Below, one piece after another: positions 46,792 through 56,321 of a stretch of 64,000 nt of DNA. How positions within the stretch are numbered: the first letter of the stretch is position 1; every line of letters starts with the position of its first letter. The notes below the pieces were generated by a model. The model was not told the DNA's origin. It ran no database searches and saw only the letters and a list, made by a program, of their open reading frames with translations. The position numbers were made by a program, and so were the translations under genes. Source of the DNA: JBELHO01 sp042091375 (GTDB lineage: Bacteria; Pseudomonadota; Gammaproteobacteria; Enterobacterales; Alteromonadaceae); contig JBELHO010000002.1 of assembly GCA_042091375.1 (NCBI GenBank), positions 1 through 64,000 on the forward strand. Reading direction: 5' to 3'.

Positions 46792-47997
46792 TCAGGTTTT
46801 ACTTTTAGTAGTTTGAGCTGATAAAAGCTCAGTTATTTGTAGCCAAAACTGATGAGACAGTTGATTTATCACGTTTGATTCAGCATTAATTAACATCGCA
46901 AAACCTATATCTAATTGTGGTGAGTAGCCAATATCAGCGCGAAAACCAGCAACCCATCCTGAATGATAAATGATAGGTATGTTGTCGAACTGATAAATTC
47001 GCCAACCATAACCATAATGAGCGTCAGTTAAGTTTGCTTGCCAAAACTTGCGCTTTAAATCCTTCTTGGTTCTGATCCGTGGTTGAGTGACTTTTACTAA
47101 CAATTCAGCAGGGAGTACTTTAGGCTGGTGGCCTAAGTTAGCAATTAGCCACTTTGTTAAATCGGTAATACTGGCATTAATACCAGCCGCTGCCGGTACT
47201 TTATAAAAATCATCTTGAACTTGAACTGTTCGCCAAATATATTTTTTGCGAAAATTTCCTTGCTGATCTTTTTGAGTAGTATTGACACGTTTGATCAAGA
47301 TATGAGGTTTAGCGCTGTTGTTTGATGCTAAATAATCATCTATGCCTACTGAAGCATTGTGCATGTGTAACGGCGCAAAGAAGCGCTGTTCTAATAAAGT
47401 TGAAAAACTCTTATTTTGGCTGGCTTCTAAGGCGGGTTGTAATAGTGAATATGCGATGTTTTGGTAACCATAGCATTTACCCGGTTGGCAAATCGGCGAT
47501 ACCCGATCGAAGCGGCTAATTATCTTATCAATACTCCAATTTTCATGCAGTAAATTATCATAGGCGTTAGGCATTAAACCAGTGGTATGGCTCAACAAAT
47601 GTTGCAGCTGAATTTTTTCTGCTGCACCTTTATTGGCCAGAGAAAAACCGGGTACATACTCAGTGATAGGCGCCGATAAATCTAATTGTTGCTCTTGCGC
47701 AAGCAGAGTAGTTAGGTTACCAGCAAAAGTTTTCGAAACCGAAGCTAAACGAAAAATAGTATTGGCATTTATTTTTTTGCTTTGCGCTTTATCGCTGTAG
47801 CCAAATGTCTCTAAAGCTATAGTGTTTTTACCTTTCACTATACCGTAAGCGCCACCAGGTATATTTTTTTGTGCGAGAGTTTCTGCAACCTCAATGGCAA
47901 AATTCTCAGTAAACTGACTAAGGCTATCTGCATATAGGTGAGGCGTGGCAATTAGTAGCGACAAAACAATAGTCAATCGAGCAAACATCAACAACAT
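46792..47997 (-). CDS. Beta-lactamase-related serine hydrolase, exported
   Basis: Class C beta-lactamase fold protein, 401 residues, signal peptide LTIVLSLLIATPHLYADS. The SxxK motif is in LASVSKTFAG, the YxN motif in CYGYQNIAYS (Tyr-Gln-Asn), and the third motif in IYHSGWVAGFR (HSG). Typical of AmpC-like or esterase-type hydrolases such as PbpX relatives, with ENAQ-like active site. Unrelated in arrangement to the other serine hydrolase at 33672, though same fold. It lies in the decayed patch between a possible ligase remnant and the orphan acyl carrier protein. Confidence 0.85.
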   Translation of the reverse strand: MLLMFARLTIVLSLLIATPHLYADSLSQFTENFAIEVAETLAQKNIPGGAYGIVKGKNTIALETFGYSDKAQSKKINANTIFRLASVSKTFAGNLTTLLAQEQQLDLSAPITEYVPGFSLANKGAAEKIQLQHLLSHTTGLMPNAYDNLLHENWSIDKIISRFDRVSPICQPGKCYGYQNIAYSLLQPALEASQNKSFSTLLEQRFFAPLHMHNASVGIDDYLASNNSAKPHILIKRVNTTQKDQQGNFRKKYIWRTVQVQDDFYKVPAAAGINASITDLTKWLIANLGHQPKVLPAELLVKVTQPRIRTKKDLKRKFWQANLTDAHYGYGWRIYQFDNIPIIYHSGWVAGFRADIGYSPQLDIGFAMLINAESNVINQLSHQFWLQITELLSAQTTKSKT

Positions 47998-48357
47998 CTC
48001 ATTATTTAAAAACCGTTATGTTAACCAGTTAATCCCAAAATACAAAGTGTTGATTTTTTGCTGAGTAATGTTTTTTAGGTATAAATTTAAGGTAATTGTT
48101 GTATAAGTTAACGGTGATTTTGGCGGAACAGCTATATTTGATCATTATTTGTTGGACTTTTGTTTATTGATTGTTAATAATGTGTTTATTGAAGAGGGGT
48201 TGTTGCGCGTAAGTTTGAGCTGTTTCATTGCAGTTGCTGTGCTTAAGTGAGTGAAGCGGGTGATAGACATATTTAACAACACTTGATGACTTTTGAAATA
48301 TAACAGATGAAAAATACATTGAGTCAATTTTTTATTACACTTGAGAGTGGAGTATTT
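47998..48357. other. Intergenic region (360 bp)
   Basis: Divergent spacer between the serine hydrolase and acyl carrier protein genes. Low complexity and AT-rich, with no recognisable gene. A reading frame that extends the acyl carrier protein upstream to 48307 has no ribosome site. Confidence 0.4.
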
Positions 48358-48615
48358 GTGAATACAGTCGAAAAATTACAAAATATATTAAGTGAGATCA
48401 TTAATATTCCTTCTGAATTAATTGTCGAAGACATGCCGCTAATAGATCAGTATGCAGAGTTAGACTCAGTAGGGATCATGACTTTACTGGTTGACATTGA
48501 AAACAATTTTAATATTGATATCAATGATATTCATCTATCAATGGATACCTTTGCGACATTCTCTAGTTTATTAACTTCAGTGAACAGTGCTCTTGAAACA
48601 TTTCAAAGGTTATAA
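48358..48615 (+). CDS. Orphan acyl carrier protein (exosortase-locus type)
   Basis: Start set at GTG 48358, since GGAG stands 5 bases before it, giving 85 residues. The phosphopantetheine Ser lies in ELDSVGIMTLL (about residue 39). The sequence, notably IPSELIVEDMPLI and MDTFATFSSL, resembles acyl carrier proteins found beside acyl-CoA ligases in exosortase A/PEP-CTERM polysaccharide loci. No ligase, exosortase or synthase is intact nearby; only a possible ligase remnant at 46594. A small terminator follows. Confidence 0.7.
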   Translation: MNTVEKLQNILSEIINIPSELIVEDMPLIDQYAELDSVGIMTLLVDIENNFNIDINDIHLSMDTFATFSSLLTSVNSALETFQRL

Positions 48616-48774
48616 AAGATATGTCAATGCAATCAACAATGCCTCACTGATGATCTGAGATAATAATATGGCTTTAAATTGTTGACAGTTACTATCAACA
48701 CTGCCGATATTCATGAGTTGATGACTGTTAATATGCGATGAAACCAATTATTACAATAATCGTGTCAACAAGAT

Positions 48775-48804
48775 AAAGCCTTGTTTGTTGGCACAAGGCT
48801 TTTT
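48775..48804. terminator. Rho-independent terminator (bidirectional type)
   Basis: Stem AAAGCCTTGT (48775-48784) / ACAAGGCTTT (48793-48802), followed by TT. It lies between the acyl carrier protein and the converging ggt gene, 159 bases after the first. A run of T on one side and A on the other could let it serve both. Confidence 0.75.
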
Positions 48805-48866
48805 AGGTGTTTGATTATTGAATTAGTCAGTTATCACTGAACGACTGTTTTTATATTTATTATTTG

Positions 48867-48894
48867 AACAATAAACAATAAACAATGAACAATA
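48867..48894 (+). repeat. 7-bp tandem repeat, four units
   Basis: AACAATA, AACAATA, AACAATG and AACAATA follow without gap, ending 12 bases downstream of the ggt stop. Together with the 14-bp array on the other side, ggt is flanked by tandem repeats. Confidence 0.7.
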
Positions 48895-48905
48895 GCAAAT
48901 TAAAC

Positions 48906-50639
48906 CTAATATCCTGCTGCCTGACCATCTTTGCGAGATTCTGATGCACCGTAATACACTTTTTCTTTTTCATCCCACATGATGGCTTGGTAGCCACCGT
49001 AACCTCCCATATCGAAACCTATCTTATGGCCTCTTTGCATCAAGCCGCGAATGGTTTGATAAGGAATATCTGATTCGATCACTAATTGCCCACCGTCAAC
49101 AAGGGTATTGCCTTGTGCTTCAGTTGGCTCTGTTGAACCGAAGTGTTGCCAACGGGTTGCGTCGCCTGCTTCTTGCAGGTTCATGCCAAAATCTACAATG
49201 TTTGTGACGATTTGCACATGCCCCTGAGGTTGCATCGCCCCTCCCATTAAACCAAAGCTGATCAACGGTTTGCCATCTTTCATCACAAATGCCGGGATGA
49301 TGGTATGAAAAGGTCGTTTATTAGGTTGATAAGTATTGGCGTGATTTTCATCCAAAGAAAATAACTGCCCGCGATCTTGAAAAACAAAACCTAAACCCGG
49401 CACCACAACGCCGGAACCCATCCCTCGATAATTACTTTGGATAAGCGAAACCATGTTGCCGTCTTTATCGGCGGTGGTCAAATATATGGTATCCCCTTGG
49501 TAAAGTGCAGGATTACCGGCATCAACCCGTTTAGCGGCGTTATCACCGATCAGTTTGTTGCGCTCTACAGCATATGCTTTGCTAATTAAGCCATCTATAG
49601 GGGCATTGTAAAACTCGGTATCAGCATAAAATTTGGCGCGATCTTCGAAAGCCAATTTCTTTACTTCTGTCATCAGGTGTAAGCTTTGCTCTGATAAAAA
49701 ACCCATTTCTGCTAAATTGTAGGGCTCAAGCATATTTAACATTTGCAAGGCGGTAATACCTTGTCCGTTAGGGGGTAATTCAAATACATCATAGCCTCGG
49801 TAATTAGTTGACACCGGCTCCACCCAGGTTGAACTGTGCTCAGCGAGATCCTCACGGCTGATATACCCGCCATTTTGCCTCATAAAAATATCTATTTTTT
49901 CTGCTATTTCGCCTTGATAAAAAGCCGAGCGACCTTGTTTGGCAATGATTGATAAGGTGTTGGCTAATTCTGGATTGCTAAATATTTGGCCCTTGCGCGG
50001 TGCTTTGCCGTCAATAGTAAAAGTGTCTTTAAAGCTACCGGGTTGTGGTGATAGCCTAGGCACACTGCGTTGCCAGTAATAGGCAATGAGTTCACTCACA
50101 GGAAATCCACGGTTGGCGTAATCAATACTGGGTTGTAAAATATTACCCATATCCATTTGACCAAATTTTTCATGCATTTCAAACCAACCATCAACCGTAC
50201 CGGGCACTGAAATAGGTAACATGCCATAGGGTGGTATATCATTTCGGTCGAGATTTTTTAATTCAGCCATTAATTTTTTTCGGCTAAGTGATTTTGGAGA
50301 GCGACCACTGGCGTTAAGGCCATAGAGTTTCTGAGATTTTGCATGCCAAATAATGGCATATAAATCGCCACCGATGCCGTTGCCTGTTGGTTCCATTAAA
50401 CCCAGTGCGGCATTTGCTGCAATGGCAGCATCAATGGCGTTGCCACCATCTTTAAGTATTTGTAAGCCAATTTGCGTGGCTAGGGGTTGGCTTGTGGCAA
50501 CCATGCCATTAGCGGCAATTACCTCTGAGCGCGTAGCATGGGTTTTACCGGTAACTCTGTCGGCATTTGCTTCTGCTGAAAATGCCCATAAGGCGCTAAC
50601 AGTGATCCCTAGTAAACATAGTAGTTTGTTGATTCGCAT
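48906..50639 (-). CDS. ggt: Gamma-glutamyltransferase
   Basis: Periplasmic Ntn hydrolase breaking glutathione and transferring its gamma-glutamyl group. The 577 residues start with a signal peptide (LLCLLGITVSALWAFSAEANA). The large subunit contains QIGLQILKDGGNAIDAAIAANA and GNGIGGDLYAIIW; autoprocessing should occur before Thr in GDTIYLTTADKDGN, which is the nucleophile. GLMGGAMQPQGHVQIV is in the small subunit. It stands alone. Confidence 0.93.
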   Translation of the reverse strand: MRINKLLCLLGITVSALWAFSAEANADRVTGKTHATRSEVIAANGMVATSQPLATQIGLQILKDGGNAIDAAIAANAALGLMEPTGNGIGGDLYAIIWHAKSQKLYGLNASGRSPKSLSRKKLMAELKNLDRNDIPPYGMLPISVPGTVDGWFEMHEKFGQMDMGNILQPSIDYANRGFPVSELIAYYWQRSVPRLSPQPGSFKDTFTIDGKAPRKGQIFSNPELANTLSIIAKQGRSAFYQGEIAEKIDIFMRQNGGYISREDLAEHSSTWVEPVSTNYRGYDVFELPPNGQGITALQMLNMLEPYNLAEMGFLSEQSLHLMTEVKKLAFEDRAKFYADTEFYNAPIDGLISKAYAVERNKLIGDNAAKRVDAGNPALYQGDTIYLTTADKDGNMVSLIQSNYRGMGSGVVVPGLGFVFQDRGQLFSLDENHANTYQPNKRPFHTIIPAFVMKDGKPLISFGLMGGAMQPQGHVQIVTNIVDFGMNLQEAGDATRWQHFGSTEPTEAQGNTLVDGGQLVIESDIPYQTIRGLMQRGHKIGFDMGGYGGYQAIMWDEKEKVYYGASESRKDGQAAGY

Positions 50640-50766
50640 ATGATAATACTCGTTTTATTGGCTGATTTAGTGTTGGATGTGATATTGATAACACGATTGG
50701 TATAAATGTTCAAAGTAACTTATGTGACCAATTAATTTAGCCTATATAAACCAATTCGTTTGATAT

Positions 50767-50850
50767 AAGGTACTGTTTAAAAGGTACTGTTTAAAAGGTA
50801 CTGTTTAAAAGGTATTGATTAAGAGGCATTGTTTAAAATCCATTGTTTTG
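50767..50850 (+). repeat. 14-bp tandem repeat, six units
   Basis: Six 14-bp units start at 50767, 50781, 50795, 50809, 50823 and 50837. Units 1-3 are identical (AAGGTACTGTTTAA); units 4-6 diverge progressively, the last keeping only the CATTGTTT core. It lies 128 bases upstream of ggt, in its promoter region. The decline toward one end suggests the array grew by slippage. Confidence 0.9.
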
Positions 50851-50883
50851 ACAACCTAGTGCAGATTTTAGATGGTCAACCAT

Positions 50884-50907
50884 AAAAAAAGGGCCTGCAA
50901 AAGGCCC
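50884..50907 (-). terminator. Rho-independent terminator of the gene at 50931
   Basis: On the minus strand the stem GGGCCT (loop TTTGC) AGGCCC is followed by seven T. In plus coordinates, 50891-50907 form the hairpin and 50884-50890 are the A tract. It starts 23 bases after the stop at 50931. Confidence 0.9.
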
Positions 50908-50930
50908 ATAAGGTCACGGAGCGTAAAAAA

Positions 50931-51470
50931 TTAAGAGCGCGGTAGCAAAGTTTCTTGCTCTTCAAAGGGATTGATTATGTTTGAGCCAACCGCAACGGCT
51001 TTTACATTTTTAAAATCGTCTAAGATATCGATTAAAGTAGCTGATTGTTCAGGTAATACATCAATCATGACTAAATGATTAGATTTGTTGAGCATTTTGC
51101 TGAAAGGGACAAATTTGTAATTTTGTTTATGTAACCCGATAAGACCTGCTTCCCAAGAAATGAAACCAGTTAACAAAGCGCTAAAGAGTATGATAAAGGG
51201 TAAAAAACTCAAAATGTCTGGGGCAAACAAGGCAAAACCCAGCGACAAAACTATACTAAGTGCAAGGCCAATCAGTATCCCTCTGAGAATGTAGTGGATC
51301 ACATCACTTTTAAAAATGGACAGCACTGGGTTAAAATCATGAGCTTGAGCCACTTCGTCAGACAGCCCGTATACGTGGATATGATTTTTATCTATGTCTT
51401 TGTTGATCAGCTGTTGGTGAATATTATCAGTGTCTTCTAAAGATTTGGAAATGTAGTAGTAACGTTTCAT
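50931..51470 (-). CDS. Unknown two-TM membrane protein
   Basis: The start at 51470 is chosen: AGGA is 7 bases upstream, and MKRYYYISKSLEDTDNIH fits relatives; a longer frame adds 20 codons. The 179 residues have a cytosolic N-terminal domain, two membrane helices (about 80-105 and 107-130) and a C-terminal domain with LVMIDVLPEQSATLIDIL. Such proteins are often called hypothetical, sometimes magnesium-transporter-like. Function unknown. Confidence 0.65.
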   Translation of the reverse strand: MKRYYYISKSLEDTDNIHQQLINKDIDKNHIHVYGLSDEVAQAHDFNPVLSIFKSDVIHYILRGILIGLALSIVLSLGFALFAPDILSFLPFIILFSALLTGFISWEAGLIGLHKQNYKFVPFSKMLNKSNHLVMIDVLPEQSATLIDILDDFKNVKAVAVGSNIINPFEEQETLLPRS

Positions 51471-51895
51471 AGGATCATCCTCAGTGTATTTGATAAATTT
51501 CATTACGTGAATAAATAAAAAAAAGTTCACTTATTGCACAGAAATTGTACTTTTTTACAACATATACTGGCGATACTGATAAAATACAAGCAAGTGGCAA
51601 AACTAAAACGACCCAACAAGTCCTAATGAAATAGTTATAAGATTATGTTTTTAAATGTTTTATTATATTTATTTTAAGTTGGTGTTAGCGCCCCAAAATA
51701 TCAAACTCAATTATGTAAACATTAAAATAACCCGATTAAAAAGCCCTACCAATAGTAAATAATTAAAAATTTATTGAAAAATTCTCTTCAAAAAACAACG
51801 AAACGCTGTGCTAAATAATGTGACTTTTGGCACTGCATTATGCTTTTTCGTCGTCTTAAACTGGCAATTCAGTAGATGAACTTTAGGTAATTGCT
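51471..51895. other. Divergent intergenic region (425 bp)
   Basis: Lies between the divergent unknown membrane protein and HlyD-type genes, so holds both promoters. I found no strong promoter, operator or repeat. AT-rich, with the rarer GC stretch GTTAGCGCCCC at about 51685. Confidence 0.4.
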
Positions 51896-52966
51896 ATGGA
51901 CAAAGGGTATGAGCATAAAATTCAACAGCTAGTTATAAATAGAAATAAAAGAATAACGGTTACAAAAAAATATCTTTACACCGCTACTGTGGTTTTTGTC
52001 ATTGCCAGTGGAACAGTGCTGTTTTGGCTAAATGCATCGGCAGATACAAACAATATCGCTGTTGGTAGGCAATCAGATACTGATGCTATTACTCAATCAA
52101 CAGCAATAAGTAAAAGCAATGAACTTGCATTAACAACAAATCCAGCTAGTTCGTCACCATCAATAGCACCACAAATAGTGCTTGATGCCAGCGGACATGT
52201 GGTTGCACGTCGAGTGGCAACCGTGTCTTCTCGTGTCACGGGTAAAGTGAACGCACTTTATATCGAAGAAGGTGTTCATGTAAAAAAATCGGCAATTCTC
52301 GCTGAATTAGACGATAAACAAGCACAAATTTCCTACCAGATCTCACTTGCAGAGCTCGCCGCTCAGCAGGCCAGTTATCAAGAGCTCCTGATCAAACAAA
52401 AATATGCCAAACAAAAATTAGCCCGTCGGCAATTACTGGCACAAGACCAATTGATCAGTGCTCAACACAATGAAGATAGCCAACTCAATGTCGATCAAAT
52501 CAATGCCCAGTTAAGTAATCAACTAGCGCAGGTTAATTTAGCGAAACAACGCTCTGCTTTAGCACTATATCAATTAGAACAACACAAAATACGTGCCCCT
52601 TTTGACGGTGTAGTTGTAGATAAAAATGCACAAGTAGGTGAGTTGATTTCAGCAGGAGGTAGCGGCGGCGGTACCATCAGAACTGGTGTAGGCACGCTTG
52701 TTGATATGAACTCATTAGAAGTCGAAGTGGAAGTAGGTGAAAGTTATATCAACAGGGTTACTGAAGGCCAAAAAACTATTGCTACCCTAGATGCCTATCC
52801 TCATTGGAAGATTAACAGTGAAGTTATTGCGGTAATTCCAACCGCAGATCGTCAAAAAGCCAGTATTAAAGTGAGGGTGAAACTACATCAAGTTGACTCA
52901 AGAGTGCTTCCTGATATGGGCGTTAAAGTCAGTTTTTTAGCTAATCAAATAGTCGCAAGTCTGTAA
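51896..52966 (+). CDS. HlyD-family membrane fusion (periplasmic adaptor) protein
   Basis: Adaptor of an ABC-type exporter, 356 residues. One membrane helix (about 27-46), a biotinyl-lipoyl-like segment (VTGKVNALYIEEGVHVKKSAILAELDDKQ), an alpha-helical hairpin of two coiled-coil arms (about 145-220), the second lipoyl half (KIRAPFDGVVVDKNAQVGELISAGG) and a beta-barrel domain follow. This is the MacA-like layout. The ABC ATPase and two permeases follow immediately, making a MacAB-like or LolCDE-like machine. Confidence 0.88.
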   Translation: MDKGYEHKIQQLVINRNKRITVTKKYLYTATVVFVIASGTVLFWLNASADTNNIAVGRQSDTDAITQSTAISKSNELALTTNPASSSPSIAPQIVLDASGHVVARRVATVSSRVTGKVNALYIEEGVHVKKSAILAELDDKQAQISYQISLAELAAQQASYQELLIKQKYAKQKLARRQLLAQDQLISAQHNEDSQLNVDQINAQLSNQLAQVNLAKQRSALALYQLEQHKIRAPFDGVVVDKNAQVGELISAGGSGGGTIRTGVGTLVDMNSLEVEVEVGESYINRVTEGQKTIATLDAYPHWKINSEVIAVIPTADRQKASIKVRVKLHQVDSRVLPDMGVKVSFLANQIVASL

Positions 52967-53001
52967 ATAAAAAAACCATCATTGTGCTCGAGGAATGAAA
53001 A

Positions 53002-53706
53002 ATGAAAACAACAAATCTTATTGAAATAATCGATATCAGTAAATCATATCGCAAAGGTAGCAACACGGTTGATGTACTTGAAAATGTTAATTTGACTATT
53101 GAAAAAGGTGAATTCGTTGCTTTGATGGGGCCTTCTGGCTCTGGCAAAAGTACTTTATTAAATATGATCGGCTCACTTGAAAAGCCAACTTCAGGTCAAA
53201 TAAGGGTTGACCAGCAACGTATCGATAACATGACTGAGGGACAATTAAGTCATTGGCGTGCAGAAAACATTGGTTTTGTTTTTCAAGCACACCACCTTTT
53301 ACCAGTGATCAGCGCTCAAGCTAATGTTGAATTGCCGTTAGCATTGACCCCGTTAAACACTAAACAACGTGCCCAACATGCCAAAATTGCCCTTGAACTA
53401 GTGGGCATGGCAGATCGCATAACACATTTGCCTAAAGAGCTATCTGGTGGACAAGAGCAGCGGGTTGCAATCGCACGAGCAATTGTCAGTGATCCGAAAA
53501 TCTTGTTATGTGATGAGCCTACAGGCAATTTAGATAGTCAAACTGCGATGGAGATATTGACCTTGTTAAAATCCCTTAATCAAGATTTTGGCAAAACGAT
53601 TGTCATGGTCACTCATGATCCAAAAGCAGCGGAGTACGCTACTAAGGTGATCCATTTAGAGCAATATGTTGCTCAACAAAGTCACTGTAAAAATGAGGTG
53701 ATATAA
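53002..53706 (+). CDS. ABC transporter ATPase (LolD/MacB-type)
   Basis: ATPase of 234 residues: Walker [10 protein letters not shown], signature [14 protein letters not shown] (Q and E after GG, as usual in this family), Walker [14 protein letters not shown] and H-loop MVTHDP. It is of the LolD/MacB/SalX type that pairs with FtsX-like permeases. Ribosome site GAGGA, 7 bases before ATG. The stop shares a base with the start of the next gene. Confidence 0.9.
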   Translation: MKTTNLIEIIDISKSYRKGSNTVDVLENVNLTIEKGEFVALMGPSGSGKSTLLNMIGSLEKPTSGQIRVDQQRIDNMTEGQLSHWRAENIGFVFQAHHLLPVISAQANVELPLALTPLNTKQRAQHAKIALELVGMADRITHLPKELSGGQEQRVAIARAIVSDPKILLCDEPTGNLDSQTAMEILTLLKSLNQDFGKTIVMVTHDPKAAEYATKVIHLEQYVAQQSHCKNEVI

Positions 53707-54866
53707 TGAATATCTTATCTTTAGTCTGGCGAAATAGTGTTAGAAATAGGTTGCGATTTGCCTTGACTTGTTTATCTGTGACGATCGCTTTTTATTTATT
53801 TACTGGGCTTGCTGCTGTGAATAATGCGTTAACTGCGAACGTAAGTGATAATAACCAACATCGCTTAATGACCAATCAAAAAATCTCTATCACGCGCTCA
53901 CTGCCCATAAGTTATCAACAAAAAATCTTGTCTATTACAGGTGTATCGCAAGTGACTTATGCTTCTTGGTTTGCTGGTTTTTATCGCAATGAGAAACAAC
54001 AATTGGCAATGATGGCAGTTGATCACCAAAGTTATTTTAATTTATATCCAGAATATCAAATGGAAGCAGAGCAATTGCAACAATGGCAAAATAACCGTAT
54101 TGGCTTAGTTGTGGGGCGAACCATCGCAGATAAATATGATTGGAAAATTGGCGACAAAGTCCCGTTGAGTTCTTCGATTTGGATGAATAAGCGTGGTCAG
54201 TTTAGTTGGGAGTTTGAGATCAGTGCAATTTTTCATTCTTCAGAGTCATCAGTTGATGAACAACGCGTATTTTTTCAACATGCTTATTTTGATCAGGCAA
54301 GAGCCTACGGAGGATACAGTGCCAGTTGGCTGTCAACTGGCATTATTCCCTCTGCTGATGTTAATCAAGTTGGGCAATTAATTGATGGTCTATTTGAAAA
54401 CTCTGTTGCGCCAACAAGAACTGTCACCGAGCAAGTATTTATCAAAGAGCAATCCAAGCAGTTTATTGACATGGCGATGATCATTAAAGTGGTCGTGCTA
54501 GCAGTAATGTTCACCCTGTTACTCATTGTGAGTAATACCATGATGCAAACCAGCAGAGAACGCTTCAATGAAACAGCCATGATGAAAGCACTTGGTTTTT
54601 CGAGTAAACAGCTGATCAGCCAAATTTTTGCAGAGGCCCTATTGATTTTTGGTATAGGTGCTTTGGCCGGTGTTGTCTTGGCCATGCTATTAATTGATCA
54701 GGTCGAGGGATTGTTTGCAGATTTTTTACCTAGTATTGCCATAGGTAATTCACACTTCATTTTAATTGCTGGCATGGTATTTATGGCTTCGACTTTGTGT
54801 AGTTTAGTGCCAGCTATTGCAATAAAACGTTTATCTATTAGTAAAACCCTAGGAGCACTCGCATGA
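53706..54866 (+). CDS. ABC transporter permease, FtsX/MacB-type, first subunit
   Basis: Permease of 386 residues: one N-terminal helix (about 16-38), a large periplasmic domain (MacB-PCD, about 40-255) and three C-terminal helices; the last contains the FtsX core with ETAMMKALGFSSKQLISQIF. The partner permease follows in overlap (ATGA), and the two are likely to form a heterodimer with the ATPase. Confidence 0.88.
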   Translation: MNILSLVWRNSVRNRLRFALTCLSVTIAFYLFTGLAAVNNALTANVSDNNQHRLMTNQKISITRSLPISYQQKILSITGVSQVTYASWFAGFYRNEKQQLAMMAVDHQSYFNLYPEYQMEAEQLQQWQNNRIGLVVGRTIADKYDWKIGDKVPLSSSIWMNKRGQFSWEFEISAIFHSSESSVDEQRVFFQHAYFDQARAYGGYSASWLSTGIIPSADVNQVGQLIDGLFENSVAPTRTVTEQVFIKEQSKQFIDMAMIIKVVVLAVMFTLLLIVSNTMMQTSRERFNETAMMKALGFSSKQLISQIFAEALLIFGIGALAGVVLAMLLIDQVEGLFADFLPSIAIGNSHFILIAGMVFMASTLCSLVPAIAIKRLSISKTLGALA

Positions 54867-56080
54867 ACTATGTCAATCAAAGTAAACAAACCTTGGCATT
54901 GTGTTGGGTAAATATTAAAAGCTTTCCCAAAAGAATAGTCTCTTCTTTGGTGACAATGTTTAGTATTGCCTGTGTATCAGCGGTATTTTTGAGTGTATTA
55001 ACCATGACCGACGGGATGATGAGAACCGTTGAACGAACTGGACACGAGAATACGGTTTTAGTGATGCGCGCGGGTGCCGTATCTGAATTGCAAAGTGTTA
55101 TGTTTCCAATGGAAGTCAACCTGTTGAAGGATCATCATCAGATTTTGCGTGACAGTAACGGACAAGCCATTGTTTCCGCTGAGATGTTTGTAAATACTGA
55201 GTACAAATTTTCTGGCTCTGGAGATCCTGGAGATAATGTCGAAACACACAGCTTAGGTATTCGGGGTATAAGTCCTGCGACATATCGTTTTCGACCGAAT
55301 TTTCAATTAGTGGCCGGCAGACAATTTAATACTGGTGTTCGCGAATTGATCATAGGTCGTGCAATTGCCAGGCGTATGCCTGAAATAACCCTTAATTCAA
55401 CTATTTTGTTAGGTGGCGTGCCATGGAAAGTCACTGGGATCTTTGCTGATCACAACAGTGTATTTGAGTCTGAAATTTGGGCAGATATTGGGGTATTGCA
55501 AAGTGATTATCAACGAGGTCCAAGTGTTCAGTCAGTGCGTTTAGCACTCGGACCTGATACAAAATTAGCAGAGCTTGCCAGTGAATGGCATGCTGATCCT
55601 CGGCTGAATATTCGCATTATTGGTGAACAACAGTTTTTTGCTGAACAAGGTAAAAACTTGACCCGTTTAGTGCGCTGGATCGGCCTTCCAGTTGCGTTAA
55701 TTATGTCTATTGGTGCCTTATTTGCTGCACTTAATACTATGTATGCTGTGATAGCTGCTCGAAGTAAAGAAATTGCTACTCAAAAGGCGATTGGCTTTAG
55801 TCCTGTAGCAATATCTTTTTCTATTGTTATTGAGGCGATTTTATTGGCTGTGATCGGCGCATCTTTTGGTGTGTTAAGTCTTTACTTAGTCTTTGATGGG
55901 TGGACAGCAGCAACGCAAGATGCCAGTAATTTGAGCCAAATCATGTTTAATTTTGACATCAGTTTTAAGTTGATCATGCAAACCTTATTTTTTGCTGTGG
56001 TTATTGGCGTGATCGGTGGGATAATTCCGGCAATTCGTGCGGTCAAATTACCAGTGACAAAAGGGCTGAGGGACATCTAG
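54863..56080 (+). CDS. ABC transporter permease, FtsX/MacB-type, second subunit
   Basis: Permease of 405 residues with the same layout: N-terminal helix (about 24-46), periplasmic domain, and three helices with KEIATQKAIGFSPVAISFSIVIEA. The end reads IIPAIRAVKLPVTKGLRDI, typical for FtsX-like permeases. It is a paralogue rather than a duplicate of the preceding gene. The following gap of about 240 bases separates it from the DUF2141 gene. Confidence 0.88.
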   Translation: MNYVNQSKQTLALCWVNIKSFPKRIVSSLVTMFSIACVSAVFLSVLTMTDGMMRTVERTGHENTVLVMRAGAVSELQSVMFPMEVNLLKDHHQILRDSNGQAIVSAEMFVNTEYKFSGSGDPGDNVETHSLGIRGISPATYRFRPNFQLVAGRQFNTGVRELIIGRAIARRMPEITLNSTILLGGVPWKVTGIFADHNSVFESEIWADIGVLQSDYQRGPSVQSVRLALGPDTKLAELASEWHADPRLNIRIIGEQQFFAEQGKNLTRLVRWIGLPVALIMSIGALFAALNTMYAVIAARSKEIATQKAIGFSPVAISFSIVIEAILLAVIGASFGVLSLYLVFDGWTAATQDASNLSQIMFNFDISFKLIMQTLFFAVVIGVIGGIIPAIRAVKLPVTKGLRDI

Positions 56081-56321
56081 AGTGAAACTTTTATCATTAC
56101 TTGGTTTTCGCCTGTGATCTGAATGAACACATTACTATTTAAACACCATACTCAACATATGCCTAAGTTGAGGGAACATTTCTTAATGATCTTTGGTGAT
56201 GACTTCAGTCATGTTTACATCGATATAAATTCATGACTTTTGGCACCTGTAGAATTCAATTGAAACCATTACACTGATTTTGAACTTAACGGATAATTAA
56301 TTTTAAAAAGAGGAATTGGAT

